Source: CAWATZ01 sp963784995 (GTDB taxonomy: Bacteria > Planctomycetota > Planctomycetia > Gemmatales > Gemmataceae). From it: DNA of 64,000 bases. Shown in pieces: positions 49,265-59,551 of the stretch. The translations under genes were made by a program, and so were the position numbers. Every line of letters begins with the position of its first letter. Position 1 is the stretch's first letter. The notes under the pieces were generated by a model. It did no database searches. It saw nothing but the letters and a program-made list of their open reading frames with translations, and had not been told where the DNA came from. The stretch is from contig CAWATZ010000004.1 of assembly GCA_963784995.1 (NCBI GenBank), positions 682,001-746,000 of the forward strand. Reading direction: 5' to 3'.

Positions 49265-50830
49265 TCACGGGGACGTTTGTGGTGCCGATGGCCCGCTGCT
49301 CCTTGCCAGAAGTTCAAGTCGGTCCGCCTTTCGGGCGTCGAATCGGTCGATCTCGTGCCTATCGGGATCCTTGGGGTCGTAGATCACCAGAACCACGTCG
49401 CCCAGATTGATTTCGCCTACCTGATACGGGATAAACCATCTGATCCGCTTATTTCGGACCTTCGTGGCGCCGCCCTCCTGGCTCTGAAACGTGTACCCAA
49501 AGATGTTGATGAAACGACCCTTGCGCCCGGTCACTATCTCCAAGCAGTCGATCATCGCAAGAGCTGGAGAACCTTCCGCGATCAACCGGACCCTTCGGCG
49601 GATGTCTCGGAATCCAAGCGCCGCCAGTGAAACGCCGCCCCCATTGACCGCCAGGCTAATCAATAGTACACCGATCGAAGCCCCAAGAATGCTGTGGATG
49701 GCGAAGGTGCGGTTCACCTGCGGGTCGGAAGGAAGAAAGACGACGTTCAGCGCTTGCCCGACCTGGGCACTGTCCCAATCTTGTTGTGACACCTGAACCG
49801 AGCCTTTGAATTGTTGGCCAGCGACAGTAAATTCGTAATCAAGGTGATAGATGTGCGAGGATTTGCGGAGACCCCGCGTTTGTTGCTTCTGCGTGATCGT
49901 TGCCTGCGCTCTTTCGCCAACAAGATACAACGTCAGATGGCGGAAATCGACGGACATTAGCATGGCGGGCGTGAATATCAGCAGTCCCGGCAACAACAGA
50001 AGAACGCCGAACCCTAGGTACGGACTTTGAAAGCGGTTTGCGTATTTGAAAAACAGGCGGAAGCGCGAGAATTGCCTGGGCAACGGCTCTTGTGGTCTGC
50101 GCGACGCCGGCTTGAAGGAGCAAATCGTTCGTCGCGGCATGAGCCAAAGGTGGTAGAACAAGAACAATCCCCACGCCGCAAGAACGGCGAGGCCGGCCCA
50201 CAGACAAATGCTCAAATCGCCGAATGCTTGCGGATTGGTCATCGAGTGAAGTCCAACGAACATCATCACGCCGCAAAAACCGGTGACAGGAACGGACAAG
50301 ACAATGGCCATTCCGACCGGCAAAGCGGACGACGGCGAATGGCCGACGGGAAATCGACCTGTCAAGGAGCGCACCCCCTGGCTTCCCTTCGTTGCGGGCT
50401 TCGCCAGATGATCGGCTAAGCGGCGCTCGAGTTCAAACGCGGTGCTTCCCAGCCCATATTCGATGACCAGATTCCCTTGGCCGCGCGTTCGGATGGCAAA
50501 CCCGCACCGGCCTCCCCGATACTTGAACAGGTGAACGATGTCGTCGATTTGGTCGAGCGGCAGCGTAAACAAGGCGGCGCTTTTCAAGAGCCGATAGCGA
50601 ATTGAACATGCCAGCAATTCGTACGACACAACGATTCGCAAGCCGTTCCACCACTTCGCGAAAACCAAGAAACCCAGGAAAACGAACCAGGGGCCGAGAC
50701 AAACGTTCCCCTGAGCGAATTCGTAGGCACCGCCGCAAATCGCCAGGACCGAGAGTAGAGTCCACAGGGCCAAGCGGACGCGCAACCGATTGGCGTTGAA
50801 GTCTTCGCGCAGCAGGACCTCCTCGGTCAT
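49265..50830 (-). CDS. Large membrane protein with DUF3592-like domains
   Basis: A 521-residue protein with about six hydrophobic helices. The N-terminal part has LALWTLLSVLAICGGAYEFA and PWFVFLGFLVFAKWWNGL and a PH-like strand region (YRLLKSAALFTLPLDQIDDIVHLF). Then come GMAIVLSVPVTGFCGVMMFV and LSICLWAGLAVLAAWGLFLFYHLW. From about residue 330 the sequence matches DUF3592: GERAQATITQKQQTRGLRKSSHIYHLDYEFTVAGQQFKGSVQVSQQDWDSAQVGQALNVVFLPSDPQVNRTF, followed by a membrane helix and a second similar strand region. Function unknown. ATG 50830 opens MTEEVLLREDFN. Confidence 0.75.
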   Translation of the reverse strand: MTEEVLLREDFNANRLRVRLALWTLLSVLAICGGAYEFAQGNVCLGPWFVFLGFLVFAKWWNGLRIVVSYELLACSIRYRLLKSAALFTLPLDQIDDIVHLFKYRGGRCGFAIRTRGQGNLVIEYGLGSTAFELERRLADHLAKPATKGSQGVRSLTGRFPVGHSPSSALPVGMAIVLSVPVTGFCGVMMFVGLHSMTNPQAFGDLSICLWAGLAVLAAWGLFLFYHLWLMPRRTICSFKPASRRPQEPLPRQFSRFRLFFKYANRFQSPYLGFGVLLLLPGLLIFTPAMLMSVDFRHLTLYLVGERAQATITQKQQTRGLRKSSHIYHLDYEFTVAGQQFKGSVQVSQQDWDSAQVGQALNVVFLPSDPQVNRTFAIHSILGASIGVLLISLAVNGGGVSLAALGFRDIRRRVRLIAEGSPALAMIDCLEIVTGRKGRFINIFGYTFQSQEGGATKVRNKRIRWFIPYQVGEINLGDVVLVIYDPKDPDRHEIDRFDARKADRLELLARSSGPSAPQTSP

Positions 50831-51952
50831 GATCGATGCCTCCAGTGGCCGAACGACGCCAGCCTGCGGCCAGGGGCCAGGATGCCGGTGAACCTGGTGT
50901 ACCGAGATGGCCCCAACGTCCGCACCTGCGGTTAGTTCGAGACTCAATTAGTTGGCTATCACGTCAACGGTCAGCCTACTACGGTTTAGCTCACCATGCC
51001 ACTTTTTTCCCGCCAGAAATGGCGAAGCCCAGGGTGAGCGGCCCCGGGCACAAGCTCAATCGCGCGGATGGTCGGCTTCGGGGTTTGTTTGGCGGCTTGT
51101 GCCCAAGCTTTCCTGCGGTGTCATCGGGGATACCTTGGCCGGTGGTGAGCAAAAACATCCGCCCGCGTGATTCCCCCGAACACCGAAGCAAACTCGCCGA
51201 TCAAGTTCCGGGCAGAAATCACTTCACCATCGACGTTGAACCGAAGGTCTGGGGATGATTCACCGATCCCAATGCTGGAAAAAGCTGGAAAAAGTGCCAG
51301 GAGCCGTTTCACCGAATCTTTACATTGCGTTCCGCTTGCTCGTGGCCCAGAAACGAACCCTTTTCCACCTGACCTTCACTTTCGACCGGCCGACCCGAGA
51401 ATCGCGACAAGGGCAATGTCGGTCAGGACAATTGCAGTCCCGGATGGAGTCGGACCGCATCGATTCATCGTTTTTCGGCTTGGGTCAACCGCCCGATTGT
51501 TTTGAGCATGACAGCCGCGCAGACACTCGAACAGGCTGGTGAACTGTGGTTCTGGGGGGCTCATCGGCAATACGCGGTGGCGATTGCCATTATCTGATCG
51601 TGTCAATTGCACATGAATTGCCGTATGCTCGAAGACGCCATTGGCTTCCCCAGATCGACAGCCACCGAAAGCAAACGGCGACTTCGGCGGCGGAACTGTC
51701 ACCAACTGTGGGCCCGATCAGGCAGAGACAACTCGTCCGGATTCCCCAAAGTGGTCTTTGGCCAACGCACAGCAAGGGTGTAAACTGGTCTGTTGCAGGA
51801 GGAGGGTCCGGTCCGGTCGTGTGGAGGCATCGGTCCCCACGAAGCGGTTGCAGCAACCTGGCTGCGGTCTCCGCTTCCCCCGTTGCCGATGTTGAATGGT
51901 GCTGCCGACATTGGTTCGGCAGACCCTCGCAAACTTCAAGTTGGAGGATTCC
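50831..51952. other. 1.1-kb region without a convincing gene
   Basis: The stretch has lower GC than its flanks. The best candidate is a minus-strand frame at 51312-51121 containing GIGESSPDLRFNVDGEVISARNLIGEFASVFGG, which could be the C-terminus of a decayed gene (its continuation, in another frame at about 51150-50991, reads MFLLTTGQGIPDDTAGKL). I cannot support either as a working gene. The region ends in a GGAGG site for the sulfatase. Confidence 0.4.
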
Positions 51953-53302
51953 ATGAGAGCCGCTCTTCTTCGGTGGGTCTGGCTCCTCGCATTGGTCCCT
52001 GGGTTCGTCGCTGCTCGCCCTCTCGGTGCCGCGGAACAGACCAGGCCGCCCAACGTCGTGCTGATCCTCGCCGACGATCTCGGCTATGGCGATCTCGGTT
52101 GCTATGGGCAGAAACTCATCAAAACTCCACTCATCGACAGGCTCGCGGCCGAGGGCATGAAGTTCACCAACGCCTACGCTGGTGCCACCGTCTGCGCTCC
52201 GTCGCGCTGTTCCCTGATGACGGGCAAGCACAACGGTCATGCGTTCATCCGCGGCAACAAGGAGATCAAACCCGAAGGTCAGGTTCCCATGCTGGCCGAC
52301 ACGTTCACCATCGCCCGCCTGCTCAAGAAGGCGGGTTACAGCACCGGCATCGTCGGCAAATGGGGCCTCGGCAAGCCGGACTCCGACAGCGTGCCCAACA
52401 AGATGGGCTTCGATTATTTCTTCGGCTACAACTGCCAGCGCCTGGCCCACGAATACTATCCCGAGTACCTCTGGCGCAACGACGCCAAGGTCATGCTCAA
52501 CGGCAAGAAATACTCGCATGACCTGATGGCGGAGGAAGCGCTCGCCTTCGTGAGACAGAACAAGGATCGGCCGTTCTTCCTCTACCTGGCATTCACCATC
52601 CCGCACCAGAAGCTGCAAGTGCCGGACCTCGAACCCTATGGCAAGGAAACCTGGCCGGAGAACTTGAAGAAACTGGCCGCGATGATCACCCGCATGGACC
52701 GCGACGTCGGCCGATTGCTGGACCTGCTGAAAAAGCTGGAGATCGACGACAACACGCTCGTGTTCTTCACCAGCGACAACGGAGCGGCATACAAGGATGC
52801 GCTCTTCAACCATTCCGGTCCGCTGCGCGGCAACAAGCGCGACATGTACGAGGGCGGCATCCGCACGCCGCTGATTGCGCGCTGGCCGGGCAAGATCAAG
52901 GCGGGCGCCGTCACCGAGCAGGTGTGTGCGTTCTGGGATTTCCTGCCGACGTTCGCGGATCTGACGGGACAGAAGACGCCTCCCGGGATGGACGGCATTT
53001 CGATCCTTCCGGTCCTGCGGGGCGGCAAGCCAATCGAGCATCCCCCGCTGTACTGGGAGTTTCACGAGCGCGGCTTCGATCAGGCCGCCCGCATCGGCGA
53101 TTGGAAAGCTGTCCGCAACGGCGCCGGGAAACCCCTGGAGATCTACGATTTGAAGGCGGACCCCGGCGAAAAGACCAATCTCGCGGCCCGGCATCCGGAG
53201 ATGGTCAAGCGCTTTGAAGACTACCTCAAGACGGCCCGCGTCGATTCGGAGATCTGGCCCATCAAAGAGAACAAGCAGGCGCCGAAGGACGACAAAGAAT
53301 GA
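51953..53302 (+). CDS. Secreted arylsulfatase-type sulfatase
   Basis: A 449-residue type I sulfatase. MRAALLRWVWLLALVPGFVAARPLGA is the signal peptide. Catalysis: NVVLILADDLGYGDLGCYG (metal aspartates), and VCAPSRCSLMTGKHNGH, where the cysteine of CAPSR is converted to formylglycine. Further hallmarks are GKWGLGKPD, FTIPHQKLQVP, VFFTSDNGA (metal Asp-Asn), MYEGGIRTPLIARWPGKI and DGISILPVL. It should desulfate a polysaccharide in the periplasm or outside. Downstream genes include a GH51-like hydrolase, pointing to use of a sulfated polysaccharide. The next gene overlaps by four bases (ATGA). ATG 51953 follows GGAGG. Confidence 0.94.
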   Translation: MRAALLRWVWLLALVPGFVAARPLGAAEQTRPPNVVLILADDLGYGDLGCYGQKLIKTPLIDRLAAEGMKFTNAYAGATVCAPSRCSLMTGKHNGHAFIRGNKEIKPEGQVPMLADTFTIARLLKKAGYSTGIVGKWGLGKPDSDSVPNKMGFDYFFGYNCQRLAHEYYPEYLWRNDAKVMLNGKKYSHDLMAEEALAFVRQNKDRPFFLYLAFTIPHQKLQVPDLEPYGKETWPENLKKLAAMITRMDRDVGRLLDLLKKLEIDDNTLVFFTSDNGAAYKDALFNHSGPLRGNKRDMYEGGIRTPLIARWPGKIKAGAVTEQVCAFWDFLPTFADLTGQKTPPGMDGISILPVLRGGKPIEHPPLYWEFHERGFDQAARIGDWKAVRNGAGKPLEIYDLKADPGEKTNLAARHPEMVKRFEDYLKTARVDSEIWPIKENKQAPKDDKE

Positions 53303-55441
53303 ACACCAATCAACCCCTCGCCCTTTCACGCCGCGAGCTGCTGGCTTCAACCCTGCTCGCGGGAATGTCCGGTGCCCTGCCCGGGATGGCGTCAGACCGT
53401 CCCGAGCCGGAACAGCCCAAATGGCAGAAGGCGGTCCTCGCTTATCTGCAAACGCTGGCCCGCCCCGACGGCGGTTTCGCCTGGGCCGACCAACCACAAT
53501 CGCATCTGACCCCCACGTTCGCCGTCGTCGGCTGTTACCACCTGCTCAAACAAGCCCCACCCGACCGGGCGAAAGTCGCCGACTTTGTGCGCAACAATCA
53601 TCCGTTCAAGCTGAAGAAGCTGGAACGCGAGATGCACTATTTCGAGTTCCAGCAGATTCAAAGCCTGCTCTGGCTGGGGGAAGACTGCGCAGGGCTTTCG
53701 GGAGCAGGTCCGCACCTGGAAGAAGCCGTTCGTCTACGCCAAACAGTACGAAAAATCGGGCCATCCCATCTTCCGCTACGAATTGCAAGCGTTCATCTGC
53801 CGGGCCCTGCTCGGCCTGCCGCTGGACGATCTGGACGGTGAGTTTCCCAGGTATCTGGACAGCCGACGCCGGGCCGACGGCAGCTTCAACAATACCCCGG
53901 CGGAGGACGGCAGCGGCGGCCACGTCATGAATACCTGGTGGGGCCTGCAAGCGCTGCGGGCCCAAGGCCGCCTCCGCGAAAAGAAGGAAGAAACGGTCAA
54001 GTGGCTACAGTCGTGCCAGCTGCTCAGCGGTGGTTTCACCTATCAACCGAAGCCGGAGTTTGCCGGCGTCGAGAACGCGGTCTACACCTGGGCGGCGGTG
54101 CGGTCGTTGCAAGCGATCGACTCCGGGCCGGCGGATCCCAAAGCGTGCGTTCGCTATCTCAATTCTCTGTGGAATGTCGATGGCGGTTTCGGAGAGCGAC
54201 CCGGCTGGCGAAGTAACCCCGTGGCAACCTACTACGCTCTGGATGCACTAGCCGCTCTGGGAGCGCTGGATTCCGCGCTGGAGAACATAAATCCTGAGCT
54301 TGTCGTCGCGCTGCCGAACGACTTCAAGGTGTTCACGATTCAGTTTCAGGCGCACGGCCAGGGCAGTCCCGCCGAGGCCGTGGACCTGGCCCGGGCGCTG
54401 CGCATCCATCTGTGGGGAGCGAAAAACGCCAAACCGGGCTGGATCAAGCGGGCGCAGGAGATCGCCGACCGGCAAAACGTGCCGGTGACGTTCTTCGTGG
54501 CGAACGAGGAATATGGCACCTGGGTGAGCGTGCCGGGGCTGGGAACGTACAGCCACACCAGCGACGTCATGGCCCCGCCGGGGGCGGACTTCGGCGCTTC
54601 GCTGGCCAACAAAGGCGTGGTCAGCTGGCCGGAATACCGAGAGAAACGTCTGACGCCGCTGCTCAAAGCGAAGGGCCGGCTTTACTGGCAATTTGGAGAG
54701 AATGAGGAGATCGCACGTCTGTATCTGGACGATTCGCTGGCGCGGGGCGGCTACTCGGCCATCAGCACGTTTCACTTCGGCAATCCCGATTTCACCAATA
54801 GCGAGCCGTTCTTACAGCAGTATCGCGGAAAGATCCCATTCATCGCTTTGCAAGACGCTCACGGTCTCGAACCATGGTGGTTCGCGGACATGACCACGGG
54901 GTTTCGCACAGTCTTCCTGGGCGAGGAGGCGAACTGGGAGAACTGGTTGCGTGCGTTGCGTCAGAACTGGGTCGTGGCCATCCGTCACGATGCAGTCAGC
55001 GGCGGCAAGACCTGGATGCACGGCGGTTCAACCGAGGTCGTATGGTTCGTGAAAGCCAACGAACGGGCCTGGCGCTGGTGGGACAATCCAGGAATCGAGC
55101 GGCCGCTGGTCTCGATTGTGGCCGTCACGCCGCAGGACGAGTTCGAGGTCGCCCGGCCCGAGAAGGGCGTCGCGATCCGTGTCCGCTGTGCCTGGGAAAA
55201 TACAACGCAAGGGCAGCCGAAGCGGCCGTTGACGGAGCTGGTGAAGCTGCTCCTGGACGGCAAGGAAACGACGCCGAAACTGGTGACGAAAAAGGCGGCC
55301 GGCAAGGGAGCGGCGTTCGCGGATCATTACCACGAGCTGCCGCTGCCCGCACTGGGATCGGGGAAGCACACGGTGGAAGCGGTGGTGCGCGTGCTGGCAA
55401 CAATGAAGGAAGCGAGGCGGACGATTGAGTTCGGCGGATAA
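53299..55441 (+). pseudogene. Secreted prenyltransferase/squalene-oxidase-repeat protein with C-terminal lyase-like domain, frameshifted
   Basis: The ATG overlaps the sulfatase stop. MNTNQPLALSRRELLASTLLAGMSGALPGMA is a Tat-like signal (SRREL). QQ-type alpha-toroid repeats follow: LAYLQTLARPDGGFAWADQPQSHLTPTF, then after a one-base change near 53693 the frame runs FREQVRTWKKPFVYAKQYEKSGHPIFRYELQAFICRALLGLP ... RRRADGSFNNTPAEDGSGGHVMNTWW ... NVDGGFGERPGW. From about 54300 comes a distinct domain (FTIQFQAHGQGSPAEAVDLARALRIHLWGAKNAKPGWIKRAQEIADRQNVPVTFFVANEEY...) that resembles carbohydrate-active or lyase-type proteins; I cannot name it. The C-terminal strands look Ig-like. Lesion: 1 base; it could be a read error. 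Role: inferred polysaccharide processing with the sulfatase. Confidence 0.7.
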
Positions 55442-55453
55442 CCCAGACTTCCG

Positions 55454-56068
55454 TCAGACCTCCTCCGCGGACGGATGGACCTGCGGGACGTAACCAGCCC
55501 GGATCACCTGAATGGTTGATCGAGGCGTGAGAACATCGACCTGTTCACCCTTCGGACGGGAGATTCGTTCCTCATAGCCTCCCGGCGACCAGGCGAGCAA
55601 CTGCCCTTGCCACAGCAACCAGGCGACCCCGGCAACTTCCCTTCGCGTGACAACCACGCCATCGGGCAGATCATCCAGGCTCGCCTCGAAGCAGCATTGC
55701 GTGCCGTCCCGGTTCAGCCGCTCAGCGTGCAACTGATTGTCCAGGGCCGCGGCGGTTGCGGCGCCGCCCGGCCAGGCGCTGCAGAACGCCCTGTACTGCT
55801 CCCGGCGGCACTCCGCACAGGGACGATGGCCCGCGGCCAGGCCGGTCGCTTCGTCCAGGAAGAACAGCTCCGTGTAGTGGCCGGGCGTCAGGATCTTCCG
55901 CCAGCGACCCCGGAACTCCAGCACACACAGCAGCCAGCGCTTCACCTGCCAGGCTCGGCGGATGCGCCCTTCTGGATCGTGGAGGACGCCGCGATTACCG
56001 AAAAACGTGCCCCGCTCCGGCGTGGCGACGATCTCTCCGAACGGCGTGACGCGGTTCTGTCTCGGCAT
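55454..56068 (-). CDS. Conserved hypothetical protein with Cys-rich ECRRE motif (204 aa)
   Basis: ATG 56068, behind GGAGAAG, gives MPRQNRVTPFGEIVATPERGTFFGNRGVLHDPEGRIRRAWQVKRWLLCVLEFRGRWRKILTPGHYTELFFLDEATGLAAGHRPCAECRREQYRAFCSAWP. Proteins of this layout (RGTFxGNRGxLHD ... YTELFFLDEATxLAAGHRPCAECRR) recur in bacteria as uncharacterised proteins. The HRPCAECRR segment could bind zinc. The C-terminal part (GTQCCFEASLDDLPDGVVVTRREVAGVAWLLWQGQLLAWSPGGYEERISRP) looks beta-rich. Function unknown. It is divergent from the SDR gene, and the shared space holds a promoter-like motif. Confidence 0.72.
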   Translation of the reverse strand: MPRQNRVTPFGEIVATPERGTFFGNRGVLHDPEGRIRRAWQVKRWLLCVLEFRGRWRKILTPGHYTELFFLDEATGLAAGHRPCAECRREQYRAFCSAWPGGAATAAALDNQLHAERLNRDGTQCCFEASLDDLPDGVVVTRREVAGVAWLLWQGQLLAWSPGGYEERISRPKGEQVDVLTPRSTIQVIRAGYVPQVHPSAEEV

Positions 56069-56111
56069 GGGGAGCTTCTCCTGGAAGAACGATGGCTCAG
56101 GGGCTGGCTCG

Positions 56112-56142
56112 GGGGCAGAAAAAAGTGTATAAAGCAGACCCC
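56112..56142 (+). promoter_or_regulatory. Repeated promoter-like motif, copy 1
   Basis: GGCAGAAAAAAGTGTATAAAGCAGACCCC lies about 35-60 bases before the SDR start. The same core, AAAAAAGTGTATAAAGCAG, is at 59472-59500 before the anchored sigma factor gene. Two copies before two plus-strand genes fit a sigma-specific promoter or a conserved upstream element. Confidence 0.5.
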
Positions 56143-56175
56143 AGTGGGGCAACCGCATCACCGAAAGATACAGCA

Positions 56176-56985
56176 ATGGACTTACACCTGAAGAATCACG
56201 TGGCGGTCGTCGTGGGTGGAGCGAGCGGCATCGGTCTCGCCACCGCAAGGACGTTCACCGCCGAAGGGGCCCAGGTGGCCCTCTGGGACCGTGCCGATAC
56301 CGTGTCCCAAGTTGCCGACGCGCTGGCGAAAGAATACGGCGTCCGGGCGATCGGCGTCCGCGTTGACGTGACCGACGAGGAGGGAGTCCGCTCGGCGTTC
56401 CAGACCACCGTGAGCCGGCTGGGCAAGGTCGATCACCTCGTTCACGCCGCGGCGATCGGCTCGGGCAAGTTCGGCTTTCCCTTCACGAACCTGAGTCCCG
56501 CCGACTGGCCGCGGGTGCTGCAAATCAACGTCATGGGGATGGTACACGTGGCCCACGTTGTCGGACCCGCGATGATCGAGCAGGCCGGAGGGACGATGGT
56601 GTTCCTGGCGTCGATCGCGGGGCAGATCGGTTCGCAAACCGATCCCCCTTACAGCGCGTCGAAGGCGGCGAACATCAATTTCGCTCAGTGCCTGGCCAAG
56701 GACCTCGCCCCGCACGGCGTCCGCGTGAACACCGTGTGTCCGGGGATGGTCCAGACGCCGCTGAACCGCGGCGTCTGGCAGGCGTGGTACGAGCAGGCGC
56801 CAGTGGCCGAGCGACTGAGCTACGAGGAATGGGCTGGACGCAAGATCCGGGCCCTGGTCCCCCTCGGCAAATGGCAAACGCCGGAAGCGCTCGCCGACAT
56901 GATCGTGTTCCTCTCCTCCGACCGCGCCGCCCACGTCACGGGGCAAACGATCAACGTCGATGGCGGTTTCGTGATGCACTGGTGA
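56176..56985 (+). CDS. Short-chain dehydrogenase/reductase
   Basis: A 269-residue SDR. Coenzyme binding: VVVGGASGIGLATARTF (TGxxxGxG variant, GGASGIG). VDVTDEEGVRSAF sets the NAD adenosine region, HAAAIGSG stands for NNAG, and the catalytic YSASK is seen in PPYSASKAANINFAQCLAK. The C-terminus has GMVQTPLNR and TPEALADMIVFLSSDRAAHVTGQTINVDGGFVMHW, the usual SDR end. It oxidises or reduces an alcohol or sugar using NAD(P)(H). It lies 32 bases before the GH51-like gene, probably in one operon. ATG 56176 follows a CAGCA stretch with no strong ribosome site. Confidence 0.9.
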   Translation: MDLHLKNHVAVVVGGASGIGLATARTFTAEGAQVALWDRADTVSQVADALAKEYGVRAIGVRVDVTDEEGVRSAFQTTVSRLGKVDHLVHAAAIGSGKFGFPFTNLSPADWPRVLQINVMGMVHVAHVVGPAMIEQAGGTMVFLASIAGQIGSQTDPPYSASKAANINFAQCLAKDLAPHGVRVNTVCPGMVQTPLNRGVWQAWYEQAPVAERLSYEEWAGRKIRALVPLGKWQTPEALADMIVFLSSDRAAHVTGQTINVDGGFVMHW

Positions 56986-57017
56986 TCCACGAGGCCCACC
57001 TTCCAAAAGAGCAATCG

Positions 57018-59489
57018 ATGAACCTCAATTTCTTGTTCTTGTCCGTTGTCCTCTTGATTGCTTCCGGGGATCTTCTCGCCCAGGAAATCAAGGTCGATGC
57101 CAGCCAGGTGACAGGTCGAGTGTCGCGCCTTCTCACCGGCGCCTGCATCGAGGACGTGAACCACGAAATCTACGGCGGCATTTACAGCCAGATGATCTTC
57201 GGCGAGAGCTTTCAGGAGCCGCCGCCGGCGCCAACCCTGGCGGGATTCAAAGCCCACGGCGGGCGCTGGCTGCTCAACGATGGCGTCGTCCAGATCCAGG
57301 CGACCGATGGACCGAAACTCGTCAGCGACCGTCCGGCGTTCAAGGATGGCGCAGTCGGCGTCGAGGTGAAATTCGCCGACCGCCAGGGGGTGAACGCCGG
57401 CCTGATCGTTCGGGTGGACAAACTCGGCGTCGGAGCCGACCGGTTCATCGGCTACGAGATCGCGCTGGACGCGGGACGCCGGAGGCTGGTGCTGGCCCGG
57501 CATCGCAACAACTTCGAGCCGATCAAGGACGTGCCGTGCGAGGTGGCGGTCGGTCGCTGGATTCCGCTGGAGGTCAACGCTGGCGGGCTGCGGTCATCGC
57601 CATTGGCGTGGATGGCAAGACCGTCCTGCGGCACGACGACGGCGAGAATCTGCTGCCCGCGGGCACGTTCGGATTGCGGGCCTGGCAGAGGCAGGCGAAC
57701 TATCGCGGCCTGTGGGTGAAGACCGGCAAGGAAATCGAGCCGATCGCATTCAAGCAGACGGAGGAGGTTCCGGAAGTCAGCGGGATGTGGCGGACGGTTT
57801 CGGCGCGGCACCGCCGAGGGGAAATTCGCCCTGACTTCGGAACGTCCATTCGCCGGCTCGCAATCACAGCAAGTGACTTTCACTTCCGGGGAAGGCGAAT
57901 GGGGCATCGAAAATCAGGGACTCAATCGCTGGGGCATGAGCTTCGTCCCGCGGCGGCCCTACGAGGGTTACGTCTGGGCTCGTGCCGACAAGCCGGCCAC
58001 TGTGTTTGCGGCGCTGGAGAGCCGGGATGGGAAGCAGAGCTACGCCGAGACAAAGCTGGACGTGACAGGCACAGACTGGCAGCGGCTCAACTTCACGCTG
58101 ACGCCAAACGCTGAGGAACGTCACGGCCGGTTCGCTCTGCAACTGAAGCAGCCCGGCTCGGTGGTGCTTGGCCACGTGTTCCTGCAACCCGGCGAGTGGG
58201 GCCGATTCAAGGGACTGCCGGTGCGGCGCGACGTGGCCGAGGGGCTCATCAACCAGGGGATCACGGTGCTCCGCTACGGCGGCTCGATGATCAACAACGG
58301 CGACTACCGCTGGAAAAAGATGATCGGCCCGCGCGATCGCCGGCCGCCCTACAAGGGGTTCTGGTATCGCTACTCCACCAACGGCTGGGGCATTGTCGAT
58401 TTCATGGACTTCTGTGAGGCGGCCGGCTTTGAGTACGTGCCCGCCTTCCACTTCGGTGAAACCGAGCAGGACCTCGCCGACTTCATCGAGTATGCCAAGG
58501 GACCCGGGGACAGCCCCTGGGGCCGGAAGCGTGTTGCCGACGGACATCCAGAACCGTACCGGCTCCCCTATCTGGAGCTGGGCAACGAAGAACGCGTCGA
58601 TGAACAATACGCAGCCCGATTCGAGGCGCTTGCCAGGGCGATCTGGGCAAAGGACAAGGACGTGATCCTCGTCGTGGGCGATTTCGCCTACAACCACCCG
58701 ATCAAGAATCCGATGACTGTCACTGGCGCCGCCAGCCGGGTCGCCAACCTGTCGGGGCATGCGAAGATCCTGGAGCTGGCCCGCAAACACAATCGCGAAG
58801 TGTGGTTCGACGTGCATCTGGACACCAATGGACCCGGCCCTTCGCCGAGCCTGAAGGCGCTGCCGACGTATATCGATGCGCTTGCCAAGCTCGCCGCCGG
58901 CGCCAAGCACAAGGTCGTGGTCTTTGAGTACAACTCCGGCAACCACGCGGTCCGGCGTGCGCTCGGCAACGCTCTGGCCACCAACTGGATCGAGCGCGAC
59001 GGGCGGCTGCCGATCGTCACGTCCGCCAACTGCCTGCAGCCCGACAAGCAGAACGACAACGGCTGGGACCAGGGCCTGCTGTTCCTCAACCCCGCACAGG
59101 TGTGGTTGCAGCCGCCCGGGTACGTGACCCAAATGCTCTCGCGCTGCTACCAGCCGGTGGTCGTAAAATGCGAGGTCACCGACCCGAAAGCCAGGCTTGA
59201 TGCGACTGCCAAGCGCAGCGAGGATGGGAAAACGCTTGTGCTGCAGGTCGTGAACGTGGGCGACCAGGAAATGGCAACGACATTGCAAATCGCTGGGTTC
59301 CCGGCTGGCAACGCCGTCGCCCAGGTTACCGAGCTATCCGGCCTGCTCGATGCGGTCAATGCCGCCGACAAGCCCAACGCCATTGTTCCCAGGAAGAGAG
59401 AATGGAAACCCGAGATCAAGGAGGGCAAGGCGAGCTACACCTTCCCGCCGCATTCGTTTACGATCATCCGGTGGCAAAAAAGTGTATAA
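57018..59489 (+). pseudogene. Secreted alpha-L-arabinofuranosidase-like glycoside hydrolase (GH51 type), two compensating frameshifts
   Basis: ATG 57018 gives signal peptide MNLNFLFLSVVLLIASGDLLA, then LTGACIEDVNHEIYGGIYSQMIFGESFQEP, the typical start of bacterial GH51 enzymes. The frame changes near 57592 (one base) to carry VIAIGVDGKTVLRHDDGENLLPAGTFGLRAWQRQANYRGLWV, and changes back near 57800. There it resumes GTAEGKFALTSERPFAGSQ...VTFTSGEGEWGIENQGLNRWGMSFVPRRPYEGYVWARAD. The catalytic barrel contains YLELGNEERVDEQY (acid/base Glu) and KVVVFEYNSGNH (nucleophile Glu). The C-terminal beta domain ends SYTFPPHSFTIIRWQKSV. It removes arabinofuranosyl side chains from polysaccharides. Compensating shifts of this kind often indicate read errors. 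The terminal codons overlap the promoter-like motif at 59472. Confidence 0.78.
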
Positions 59490-59500
59490 AGCAGTCCCCG
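59472..59500 (+). promoter_or_regulatory. Repeated promoter-like motif, copy 2
   Basis: GGCAAAAAAGTGTATAAAGCAGTCCCC overlaps the last codons and stop of the GH51-like gene and lies about 50-80 bases before the TTG start of the sigma factor. It matches the copy at 56112-56142 over about 24 of 27 positions. Confidence 0.5.
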
Positions 59501-59551
59501 GCCGGGCAAGGAAGAGTAGAGGCCGGCCGGGACCGTCAAGGAGGACGACTG

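Noticed and set aside
51121..51312. Minus-strand frame with RFNVDGEVISARNLIGEFASVFGG
   Set aside because: Protein-like in places but no start, no recognised family and no continuation in one frame; kept only as a note under the intergenic region.
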